A DNA stretch of 64,000 bases. Source: Bradyrhizobium algeriense (lineage in GTDB: Bacteria > Pseudomonadota > Alphaproteobacteria > Rhizobiales > Xanthobacteraceae). Where the stretch lies: the NCBI RefSeq assembly GCF_003062295.1, contig NZ_PYCN01000007.1:62001-126000 (forward strand), written 5' to 3'. Of this stretch, positions 55,509-64,000 are shown one piece after another (positions within the stretch are counted from its first letter, which is position 1; every line of letters begins with the position of its first letter). The notes beneath the pieces were generated by a model that worked only from the letters and a program-made list of their open reading frames with translations, was not told where the DNA came from and did no database searches. The translations under genes and the position numbers were made by a program.

Positions 55509-55871
55509 TCATGTTTTCTTCATCCAGACCCGCCAAGGGCGCGCGAATCTGGCGCTGCCATCGATTTTCATCTGCAGGTCCGGCGATTGCTGCTCGGGCG
55601 GCGCGATGGGAACAGGCGGCGGCGGTGCAACTATCGATGTCGATCCCGCCTGCGGCTGCGGATGTCGCGTTCGCGCAACCGCCAGCCCCTTGTCGAAGTC
55701 CGCGGCGTTGAGCCATTCCTTGGCATGCATACGCTCGATCAGGTCATCGTCCCACAGGCCGGCCACTTCGATATCGAAGGCGCCCTTCAGCCGCTGGTCG
55801 ACCAATTGCATCCCGTGGCCGGTAACAGCCCATTGCCTCCCGATCCAAAAGATGTCGCGATGCAATGCCAT
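55509..55871 (-). CDS. Conserved hypothetical protein, 120 aa
   Basis: ATG 55871 starts 11 bases after the serS stop and gives 120 residues. MALHRDIFWIGRQWAVTGHG, MQLVDQRLKGAFDIEVAGLW, and EWLNAADFDKGLAVARTRHP form a conserved N-terminal domain. A Pro-rich low-complexity tail follows (VAPPPPVPIAPPE). I recognise the pattern from Bradyrhizobium genomes but know no function. It is translationally coupled to serS. Confidence 0.7.
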   Translation of the reverse strand: MALHRDIFWIGRQWAVTGHGMQLVDQRLKGAFDIEVAGLWDDDLIERMHAKEWLNAADFDKGLAVARTRHPQPQAGSTSIVAPPPPVPIAPPEQQSPDLQMKIDGSARFARPWRVWMKKT

Positions 55872-55882
55872 TTTGCCTTGCG

Positions 55883-57313
<1,431 letters not shown>

Positions 57314-57367
57314 GAATCATTGGCAGCACGGCGCGATGATAGAAAAAAAGGCGGCGAACGCGCCCCC

Positions 57368-58189
57368 CTACTCGGCCGGGTTGGCTTCCGGGGGCGGGCT
57401 GGCGGGCGGAGGCGTGGTCGAGGCCTGCGCGGCCGCGGCCTTCTTTTCCACCATGCGGACGGCAACGATGGCGCCCTCGTAGAGCAGCAGCAGCGGTATC
57501 GCGAGCGAGGCCTGGCTGATCACGTCGGGCGGCGTCAGGACGGCTGCGATCACGAAGGCGATGACGATGAAATAGCGCCGCTTCTCGCGCAGCATCTGCG
57601 AGGTGACGATGCCGATCCTCCCCAAAAGCGTCAGGATCACCGGCAGCTGGAACGCGATGCCGAAGGCGAAGATCAGCGACATCATCAGCGACAGATACTC
57701 GCCGACCTTCGGCAACAACTGGATCTGCGCGGACTCGTCACCGCCGGTCTGCTGCATGCCGAGCGAGAACCGCACCAGCATCGGCAGCACGATGAAGTAG
57801 ACCAGCAGCGAACCGAGCGCGAAGAAGAACGGCGTGGCGACCAGGTAAGGCAGGAACGCGCCGCGCTCGTGCTTGTAGAGGCCGGGCGCCACGAACATGT
57901 AGATCTGCCCGGCAACGATCGGGAACGAGATGAAGGCAGCGCCGAACATCGCCAGCTTCAACTGGGTCAGGAAATATTCCAACAGCGCGGTGTAGATGAA
58001 TTTCGAATTTTCGGCGCCCGCGACCCAGACGAACGGCCAGACCAGCACGTTGTAGATCTGCTTGGCGAAGAAGAAGCAGAAGATGAACGCTATGCCGAAG
58101 GCCAACAGCGCCTTGATCAGCCGCGAGCGCAGCTCGATCAAGTGATCCATCAATGGCGCCTTGCTGGCCTCGATATCCTCAATGGTCAT
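57368..58189 (-). CDS. tatC: Sec-independent translocase protein TatC
   Basis: TatC recognises twin-arginine signals with TatB. The 273-residue product has the N-terminal [20 protein letters not shown] motif, six membrane helices, and the [20 protein letters not shown] loop. A Pro/Ala-rich tail ends it. It overlaps tatB by 4 bases. Confidence 0.96.
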   Translation of the reverse strand: MTIEDIEASKAPLMDHLIELRSRLIKALLAFGIAFIFCFFFAKQIYNVLVWPFVWVAGAENSKFIYTALLEYFLTQLKLAMFGAAFISFPIVAGQIYMFVAPGLYKHERGAFLPYLVATPFFFALGSLLVYFIVLPMLVRFSLGMQQTGGDESAQIQLLPKVGEYLSLMMSLIFAFGIAFQLPVILTLLGRIGIVTSQMLREKRRYFIVIAFVIAAVLTPPDVISQASLAIPLLLLYEGAIVAVRMVEKKAAAAQASTTPPPASPPPEANPAE

Positions 58190-58701
58190 GACGCTTTGGC
58201 GTCCTTGAGAACGTCAGGCGCCACCGGCGCGATATCCTGCGCCGCCGCCTGAACCTCACGCGTGATCACAAGCGGCTCGGACGCCGCCGCATGCGCCTCG
58301 GCTTCGACGAAGGTCTCCGGCGTCGGTGCGGCCGGCGTAGTCGGGGTGACGGGTTCGCCGATCGCGGACGCCACTTGGGCATCGTTGGGAGCGGTGGCGG
58401 GCTTGTCGATATCGCCGATCTGCAGGGCGTCGCCGACATCCTTCTGCAGCGAGGTCATGAGGCTGCCGGGGGAAAGCGCCGTCGCGGAGTCCTTGACCTC
58501 GTCGAAGCTTTTCTTCAGGTCGGCCATTTCGGCCTCGCGCATGGCTTCCTGGAACTGGCCCTGGAATTCAGAGGCCATTTTGCGCGCCTTGCCCATCCAT
58601 TGCCCGACCATGCGCAAGACGCCCGGCAGTTCTTTCGGGCCGATGGCGATCAGCGCGACAACCGCGATGACGACCAGTTCACTCCACCCGATGTCGAACA
58701 T
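58186..58701 (-). CDS. tatB: Sec-independent translocase protein TatB
   Basis: ATG 58701 gives 171 residues beginning [20 protein letters not shown] and [20 protein letters not shown], the TatB N-terminus and amphipathic helix. A low-complexity C-terminal tail follows. The start at 58737 would add 12 residues before the conserved N-terminus and is not used. The stop overlaps tatC. Confidence 0.95.
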   Translation of the reverse strand: MFDIGWSELVVIAVVALIAIGPKELPGVLRMVGQWMGKARKMASEFQGQFQEAMREAEMADLKKSFDEVKDSATALSPGSLMTSLQKDVGDALQIGDIDKPATAPNDAQVASAIGEPVTPTTPAAPTPETFVEAEAHAAASEPLVITREVQAAAQDIAPVAPDVLKDAKAS

Positions 58702-58821
58702 GAATTCTTCCGCTCGCGCGAGACGTCCGCGCCCCAATCCATCATAGCCAAGATTTGGAGCCGCCCGCGCCGTTTCTCAACCGGCATCCTCTAAACTGAC
58801 GCCTGGTTCAAGATGCCTGGT

Positions 58822-59064
58822 TCAGACAGCCTTGCTGCCGACATCGGTCCGCGCCGCGGTGGGCGCCGGCGCCGCATTGTGATCGATGGTCTTCACCGGC
58901 TCAGCGGGCTTTTCGGGTGCCTTGTCATCGTCCTGCAAGCCCTTCTTGAAGGACTTGATGCCCTGCGCGACGTCGCCCATCAGATCCGAGATCTTGCCGC
59001 GGCCGAACAACAGCAGGACCACTGCGATCACGACGATCCAGTGCCAAATGCTAAGCGAACCCAT
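58822..59064 (-). CDS. tatA: Sec-independent translocase protein TatA
   Basis: The 80-residue product begins [20 protein letters not shown], then [20 protein letters not shown], a TatA membrane helix and amphipathic helix. ATG 59064 has GGAGGAG nearby. It oligomerises into the protein-conducting unit. The tail is charged and low in complexity. Confidence 0.95.
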   Translation of the reverse strand: MGSLSIWHWIVVIAVVLLLFGRGKISDLMGDVAQGIKSFKKGLQDDDKAPEKPAEPVKTIDHNAAPAPTAARTDVGSKAV

Positions 59065-59211
59065 CCTGCAACTCCTCCAAAAGAGACGGCCGGCTTCCGG
59101 CCAAGCTTTGGCGGAAGGTAGGCCCGAGAGGTGTCAAAAACAAGGACCCCTGCCGCGGCAAATCGCTGTCGCGGCTACGTATTATGGCTATCATTAACCC
59201 CGCTTGCGGGG

Positions 59212-59964
59212 CTAGCCGGCTGAGCCTTCAGAACCAGCTCCACCGCCCTCTTCGGGCTCGGCGGCCGGGGCCAGCAGGAGTTCCAGAGTATCGCCGGCGT
59301 CGAGCGGATCCTCGTCCTCACGCAGTGCCGCGTCGTCCGACGGCGTCGGAACGCTGAAGCCGGAAGGCAGCCGCGAATCCAGTAGCCCCGTCCCCTTCAG
59401 CTCTTCCAGGCCCGGCAGGTCGCCGAGCGCTTCCAGGCTGAACTGCGACAGGAACGCTTCCGTTGTGCCGAAGGTTAGCGGCCGGCCCGGCGTCTTGCGG
59501 CGGCCACGGGGGCGGATCCAGCCGGTTTCCAGGAGCACGTCGAGTGTTCCCTTGGATGTGATCACGCCGCGGATATCCTCGATCTCGGCACGCGTCACCG
59601 GCTGGTGATAGGCGATGATCGCGAGCACCTCGATCGCCGCCCGCGACAGGCGCCGCGTCTCCGTGCTCTCGCGCGTCATCAGCCACGACAGATCGCCGGC
59701 GGTGCGAAACGTCCATTTGTTGGCGACGCGCACCAGATTGACGCCGCGCGGGGCATATTCCGCCTGCAGTTGCGCCAGCGCTACCTTGACGTCGACGCCA
59801 TCGGGCATGCGCTTGGCAAGCGCCGCCTGATCGATCGGCTCGGCAGAGGCAAACAGCAGCGCTTCGAGAAGACGCAATTCCTCCGGCCGCGCCTCAACTT
59901 CGGTATTCTGGTCGATGGGATGATCCTCGGCATCTTCCATGCGTTTTTCCGCCAGGCTTGCCAT
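59212..59964 (-). CDS. scpB: Segregation and condensation protein B
   Basis: ScpB partners ScpA and Smc in chromosome condensation. ATG 59964 has AGGAGA 8 bases upstream and gives 250 residues; a GTG at 59982 overlaps the scpA stop and is less likely. Winged-helix features include RLLEALLFASAEPIDQAALA, RAAIEVLAIIAYHQPVTRAE and the VLLETGWIRPRGRRKTPGRP block. The C-terminus is acidic and extended. Confidence 0.94.
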   Translation of the reverse strand: MASLAEKRMEDAEDHPIDQNTEVEARPEELRLLEALLFASAEPIDQAALAKRMPDGVDVKVALAQLQAEYAPRGVNLVRVANKWTFRTAGDLSWLMTRESTETRRLSRAAIEVLAIIAYHQPVTRAEIEDIRGVITSKGTLDVLLETGWIRPRGRRKTPGRPLTFGTTEAFLSQFSLEALGDLPGLEELKGTGLLDSRLPSGFSVPTPSDDAALREDEDPLDAGDTLELLLAPAAEPEEGGGAGSEGSAG

Positions 59965-59981
59965 GGCTAGGTCTCCTTCCA

Positions 59982-60809
59982 CTACTCGACCGTCATATCC
60001 GGCGCGGGCATCGCTGCCTGCGGCGGACGCTTACGAAAATACAGCGGCGCGAACGCCTCTTTCTGGTTCAATTCCATCTCGCCTTCGCGCACCAGTTCGA
60101 GTGCTGCAGCGAAGCTCGACGCGAACACCGTCGCCCGCTGCGAGGGATCGACCACGTAGCTGAGCAGGTAATCGTCGAGGCAGCTCCAGTCTTCGGCTTC
60201 GGTCATGCCGACCAGCCGCTCCAGCGAGGCGCGCGCTTCAGCCAGCGACCACACCGTGCGCTTGGCCAGATGCACCGTCGCCAGCACGCGCTGCTGACGC
60301 TGCACGGCATAGGCCGTGAGCAGGTCGAACAGCGTGGCGGTGAATTTGGGATGCTTGATTTCGGCGATCGATTCCGGATTACCGCGCGGAAAGATATCGC
60401 GCTGGAACTGCGGCCGGTTCATCAGCCGGTTGGCGGCTTCGCGGATGGCCTCGAGCCGCCGCAGCCGGTTGGCGAGCGCGGTCGCCATTTCCTCCGCGCT
60501 CGGTCCGTCCGGCGTCGGCGGTTCGGGCAGCAGCAGGCGCGATTTCAGGTATGCCAGCCAGGCGGCCATCACGAGGTAGTCGGCCGCCAGTTCAAGACGG
60601 ATCTTTCGCGCGGCCTCGATGAACGTCAGATACTGATCGGCCAGCGCCAGGATCGAAATCTTGGCGAGATCGACCTTCTGCTGCCGCGCCAGCGTCAGCA
60701 GCAGGTCGAGCGGGCCCTCATAGCCCTCGACGTCGACAACCAGCGCCGCCTCGCTGTCGGCGATTTCGGCGGGCCGTCCGGTTTCAAACGATAGAATTTC
60801 CGCGGTCAT
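59982..60809 (-). CDS. scpA: Segregation and condensation protein A
   Basis: ScpA bridges the Smc heads (kleisin) with ScpB. The 275-residue protein has the GPLDLLLTLARQQKVDLAKI N-terminal motif and DYLVMAAWLAYLKSRLLLPE in the kleisin domain. It overlaps nagZ by 4 bases upstream and nearly touches scpB downstream. Confidence 0.94.
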   Translation of the reverse strand: MTAEILSFETGRPAEIADSEAALVVDVEGYEGPLDLLLTLARQQKVDLAKISILALADQYLTFIEAARKIRLELAADYLVMAAWLAYLKSRLLLPEPPTPDGPSAEEMATALANRLRRLEAIREAANRLMNRPQFQRDIFPRGNPESIAEIKHPKFTATLFDLLTAYAVQRQQRVLATVHLAKRTVWSLAEARASLERLVGMTEAEDWSCLDDYLLSYVVDPSQRATVFASSFAAALELVREGEMELNQKEAFAPLYFRKRPPQAAMPAPDMTVE

Positions 60810-61828
60810 GCCGTTCCTACCCGATCCGTCAACGCTTCCAGTTCAGCCCGTGCCGCCTGCCGGTCGAAGGGCTCAGGCTGTTTTCGCGAGGCCAATGCCC
60901 GCCTGGCGCGATCCAGCGCTTCGCCCGCCAGCTCCGGCGTCTCGCGCGCCACATCGCGCATCTCGTCGAGCTTGCCGTTGCAATGCAGGACCATGTCGCA
61001 TCCGGCGTTGACGATGGCGCGGGTCCGCTCGGCGATCGATCCCGCCAATGCATTCATGGACACGTCATCACTCATCAACAAGCCTTGGAACCCAATTACG
61101 CCGCGAATCACCTGCCGGATGATTGTCGCAGAAGTCGTCGCCGGTTGGGCGGGGTCTAATGCGCTAAACACAACATGTGCGGTCATGGCCATCGGCACGT
61201 CCGACAGCGGTTGAAAGGCCGCGAAATCGGTCCGTTCCAGCTCTTCTCGCGACGTATCAACGGTCGGGAGCCGCAAATGGCTATCCGCAGTGGCCCTTCC
61301 ATGGCCGGGAATGTGCTTCAGGACGGGCAGGACGCCACCCTGCTCCAGCCCCTCGGTGACAGCGCGGGCGATCGCTGCGACCTTGCCCGGCTCGGTTCCA
61401 TAGGCCCGGTTGCCGATCACGGCGTCGGCCCCGGCCACCGGAACATCCGCCAGCGGCAGGCAGTCGACGGTGACGCCGAGGTCGATCAGGTCGGCCGCGA
61501 TCAGGCGCGAGCTGAGCCGCGCAGCCTTCAGCCCCAGCGCCTTGTCGAGGTCGTACAGCGCCCCGAAGGCGGCGCCGGGCGGATAGACCGGCCAATGCGG
61601 CGGCCCCAGCCGGGCCACCCGCCCGCCTTCCTGGTCGATCAGCACCGGAGCATCCGCTTCATCCAGGCAATTCCGCAATTCCCCAACAAGCGCAGATACT
61701 TGATCCGGCGTCTCGACATTGCGTTTGAATAGGATGAAGCCCCATGGGCGCTCGGCACGGATGAACTCGCGCTCCGTGGCGCTGAGTTCCAGTCCCGATA
61801 CGCCCGTGATGAATGCGCGGCTGCTCAT
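60806..61828 (-). CDS. nagZ: Beta-N-acetylhexosaminidase NagZ
   Basis: NagZ removes GlcNAc from 1,6-anhydro-MurNAc peptides in the peptidoglycan recycling pathway. The 340-residue protein has the GH3 signature LKHIPGHGRATADSHLRLP and MSDDVSMNALAG. It overlaps scpA by 4 bases. Its substrates are made by lytic transglycosylases such as the one at 41848. Confidence 0.95.
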   Translation of the reverse strand: MSSRAFITGVSGLELSATEREFIRAERPWGFILFKRNVETPDQVSALVGELRNCLDEADAPVLIDQEGGRVARLGPPHWPVYPPGAAFGALYDLDKALGLKAARLSSRLIAADLIDLGVTVDCLPLADVPVAGADAVIGNRAYGTEPGKVAAIARAVTEGLEQGGVLPVLKHIPGHGRATADSHLRLPTVDTSREELERTDFAAFQPLSDVPMAMTAHVVFSALDPAQPATTSATIIRQVIRGVIGFQGLLMSDDVSMNALAGSIAERTRAIVNAGCDMVLHCNGKLDEMRDVARETPELAGEALDRARRALASRKQPEPFDRQAARAELEALTDRVGTA

Positions 61829-61881
61829 GGGGGCCGATTAGGCCCCTCACGGCTCCGCGGTCAAGGAAACCGGAGATAATT

Positions 61882-63366
61882 CTACGGGATAAAGCACTGC
61901 CCCCCGGCAGACTTCAGCTCGGTGCAGAACTGCACGGCCTCCTGCCGCGTGCGGTACGGGCCGACCATGGCGCGATACTTGGTCTTCCCATCAGCCAGAT
62001 CCACCCGCCTGATGACAGGCGAACGGGAACCGAGCACGGACGCATACTTGCCCTGCGCCGCGCGGAACGACTCCCTGGCCGCGGACTCGCTGTCCTGCGA
62101 CGTCACCGATACCAGAAAACTGCCTCCACCCTCGGAAGCTGCAGCCGGCGCGGTTTGCGTCGGGTTGGTCGCAGCCACGCGGGTCGACGGCTCCGATTCG
62201 CCCGCCTGAGGCGCGAGCGACATCGGCGTGTTGGCGCTGGCATTGGCGGAAGCCGGGTTACGCGCCGGCGGTGCTCCGGGAGCCGGAGCAGCGACGCCGC
62301 GCGTCGGCGGCTTCGGCGGCGGCGCGCTGGCGCCTGCCGGGATGCCGCCATTGTCAGCGGCGTCGCCCTTGACGGCGAGCGTCTTGATCCTGCGCGGCTC
62401 GTTGTTCGGCATCGTACCGGTGGCGGCAGGCATCGGCGCCGACGGCGATACACTTGAGGCCGGCGGCGGGTTGGCGTTCTGGTTCAACGGCGGAAACACC
62501 ACGCGGGGTGCCCCCGAGCGGGAATTGACGTCGACCGGCGTTTCTTCGCGCGACACCAGCTTCTCGCCGCCATCGCCCGACAGCATGCGGTCAGGGTTCT
62601 TGGCGGCACTTGCGTCGGACTGCGCCGGCACCACCTTGGTCGGGCTGTTGTCGGCCCTGATGATCGGCGGCTCGCCCGAGCGGGGCGAACCGACAAAGGT
62701 GCGATAGGCAAAGGCAGCCCCCGTCCCCACTACGGCCAGCGCCAGCACGGCGGCAACCGTCATCAGGCCGCTCGAGCGCTTCTTCGGCGCAGGCTCTTCC
62801 TCATATTCGCCCTGGTAGGCGTAGGGATCGTCCGGATAGGCCGGATCGCGCTGATAGTCGTGCTCGCCGGTCTCTAACCGTCCATACAGCGCATCGTCGT
62901 AGCGCGACGGGTCCTGCTGCGGCTCGTCGGCATATTGCTGAGGCTGCTCGTCGTAGTCCTGCGCGGGCGGCGCTTGATACGCGGGCACCTGCGGCGGCTG
63001 GGCTGCGTAGCGATGCAAGGGATGCACCGGCGCCGGCTGGTACTCCGGCTCGTCATCGTATTTCTGCTCGTCATCGTATTTCTGATTGTATTCCTGCGGC
63101 AGCGGCGGCGGAGGCAGCGGGGTTTCGTGGCGCGCGCGCTGCATCCATGCCGGCGGGCTCGGAGGAGCATCGGGCAGCTCTTCCGGCGGATCATATTGCT
63201 GTGGGCGCACGTTGGCCCGCGACTGCAGCGGGCGCGGCGCGGGCTTGGCCGCGGCCCCGAGCGGATCATTCTGCCCGATCAGCCTCGCGAGCTCGGCAAG
63301 CGGATCACTCTCGCCGCGATCTTCGTCGGCGGAGGGAAAAGGTCGGTCCTGATATCGATTAGCCAT
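61882..63366 (-). CDS. SPOR-domain membrane protein
   Basis: ATG 63366 gives 494 residues. A long Tyr/Pro/Gln-rich cytoplasmic part precedes one membrane helix (about residue 210, SSGLMTVAAVLALAVVGTGA). A disordered periplasmic linker leads to the C-terminal SPOR domain (GSFLVSVTSQDSESAARESF to FIP, about 75 residues). SPOR domains bind denuded glycan at division sites. It lies between argS and nagZ, the common order. An in-frame start at 63399 would add 11 residues and lacks support. Confidence 0.92.
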   Translation of the reverse strand: MANRYQDRPFPSADEDRGESDPLAELARLIGQNDPLGAAAKPAPRPLQSRANVRPQQYDPPEELPDAPPSPPAWMQRARHETPLPPPPLPQEYNQKYDDEQKYDDEPEYQPAPVHPLHRYAAQPPQVPAYQAPPAQDYDEQPQQYADEPQQDPSRYDDALYGRLETGEHDYQRDPAYPDDPYAYQGEYEEEPAPKKRSSGLMTVAAVLALAVVGTGAAFAYRTFVGSPRSGEPPIIRADNSPTKVVPAQSDASAAKNPDRMLSGDGGEKLVSREETPVDVNSRSGAPRVVFPPLNQNANPPPASSVSPSAPMPAATGTMPNNEPRRIKTLAVKGDAADNGGIPAGASAPPPKPPTRGVAAPAPGAPPARNPASANASANTPMSLAPQAGESEPSTRVAATNPTQTAPAAASEGGGSFLVSVTSQDSESAARESFRAAQGKYASVLGSRSPVIRRVDLADGKTKYRAMVGPYRTRQEAVQFCTELKSAGGQCFIP

Positions 63367-63483
63367 CGTGATGATGCATCCCCTACGGGACAGCGCCAAC
63401 TCGCCATGTCAAACAAACCATGACGAGCGTGGCCCCTGCCAGATACCCCACGAACCCCCATTCGTGAAGGCCTTCGCCCCTGC

Positions 63484-64000
63484 CTACCGCATCTCGGTCG
63501 GGGCGTGGACGCCGAGAACGGCTAAGCCCGATGCCAGAACCGAGACGACGCCCTGAACCATCGCCAGTCGCGCCCTCGTGATCTCTGCATCATTAGTTAT
63601 AATGAAGCGTAAATAGGGCAAATCCCGCCCTTTCGTCCATAACGCATGAAATTCACTGGCCAAATCATATAGATAAAACGCGATTCGGTGCGGCTCATGC
63701 GCCACCGCCGCAGCCTCGATTATTCTGGGATAGAGCGCCAGCCGTTTCAAAAGGTCCAGTTCGGCCGGATCGGTCAGCAGGGCCACCGGGGCGTCCCCCA
63801 GCCAAGCCGACCGGGCGGCATCGTCCTCAGGCAGTTCCGGAACCACCTCGCGGGCATTCTTGAAGATCGAATGGCCGCGGGCATGCCCGTACTGGACGTA
63901 GAAGACGGGGTTGTCCTTCGATTGTTCGAGCACCTTGGCAAGGTCGAAATCGAGCACGGCGTCGTTCTTGCGGAACAGCATCATGAACCGCACCGCATCG
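63484..64000 (-). CDS. argS: Arginine-tRNA ligase, 5' part outside window
   Basis: The frame is open at base 64000 and continues beyond the window. The visible 172 residues are the C-terminal anticodon-binding part of Arg[41 protein letters not shown], and [20 protein letters not shown] then [20 protein letters not shown]. The C-terminus ends normally at HAPTEMR. The catalytic core is not in view. Confidence 0.95.
   Translation of the reverse strand, partial: DAVRFMMLFRKNDAVLDFDLAKVLEQSKDNPVFYVQYGHARGHSIFKNAREVVPELPEDDAARSAWLGDAPVALLTDPAELDLLKRLALYPRIIEAAAVAHEPHRIAFYLYDLASEFHALWTKGRDLPYLRFIITNDAEITRARLAMVQGVVSVLASGLAVLGVHAPTEMR

Overview
The window is high-GC alphaproteobacterial chromosome, most like Bradyrhizobium or a close relative (Nitrobacteraceae). 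The grounds are the Omp31-type porins whose mature ends read [12 protein letters not shown], LexA boxes of the alphaproteobacterial form GTTC-N7-GTTC, several families of long palindromic intergenic repeats, and gene orders such as argS-SPOR-nagZ-scpAB-tatABC-serS-surE-pcm-nlpD and yajC-secDF. The assignment is inferred from content; no database search was possible. No rRNA, tRNA, CRISPR array, insertion sequence or prophage was recognised.

Layout. 1-3.9 kb: the end of a patatin-like lipase, a TetR regulator with a near-perfect palindromic operator downstream, a PepSY protein, and asd preceded by a Thr/Lys-rich leader peptide and an intrinsic terminator (candidate attenuator). 4-9 kb: a sorbosone-dehydrogenase-like propeller, then a minus-strand run coaD - cyclophilin - TonB-C-like protein - cyclophilin - queA. 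9-17.5 kb: accessory genes, namely a small exported protein, a CapA/metallo-beta-lactamase pair, a PEBP protein, and a GntR regulator divergent from a lyase and a Bug-type binding protein. 17.7-27 kb: gyrA, a truncated DUF2306 gene, ssb, two tandem porins and uvrA; LexA boxes lie at ssb and uvrA. 27-43.4 kb: mostly accessory, including a PRC-barrel protein, a YVTN propeller with an SRPBCC protein, an AAA ATPase, a subtilisin-like protease with a small partner, a third porin, a PPC-domain protein with an acyl-CoA synthetase, a frameshifted zinc-ribbon gene, a Tat-targeted FAH-family protein, DUF3597, DUF2189, a lytic transglycosylase and a DUF1127 protein. 43.5-64 kb: conserved housekeeping block, namely trmFO, an unusual kinase fused to a synthetase C-terminal domain, two complex I assembly factor homologues, secF-secD-yajC, a DUF815 ATPase, nlpD-pcm-surE interrupted by an opposing single-domain response regulator, serS, tatC-tatB-tatA, scpB-scpA, nagZ, a SPOR protein and the 3' part of argS.

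Functional themes are protein export (Sec, Tat and folding helpers), envelope growth and peptidoglycan (nagZ, SPOR, NlpD, MltB), DNA maintenance (gyrA, ssb, uvrA, scpAB) and translation (serS, argS, queA, trmFO). The most interesting observations are the candidate asd attenuator, the TetR operator followed by two strong hairpins, the kinase/AMP-binding-C fusion, an 11-bp-phased GGAAC array beside ssb, and the single-base frameshift in a 42-residue double-CxxC protein.
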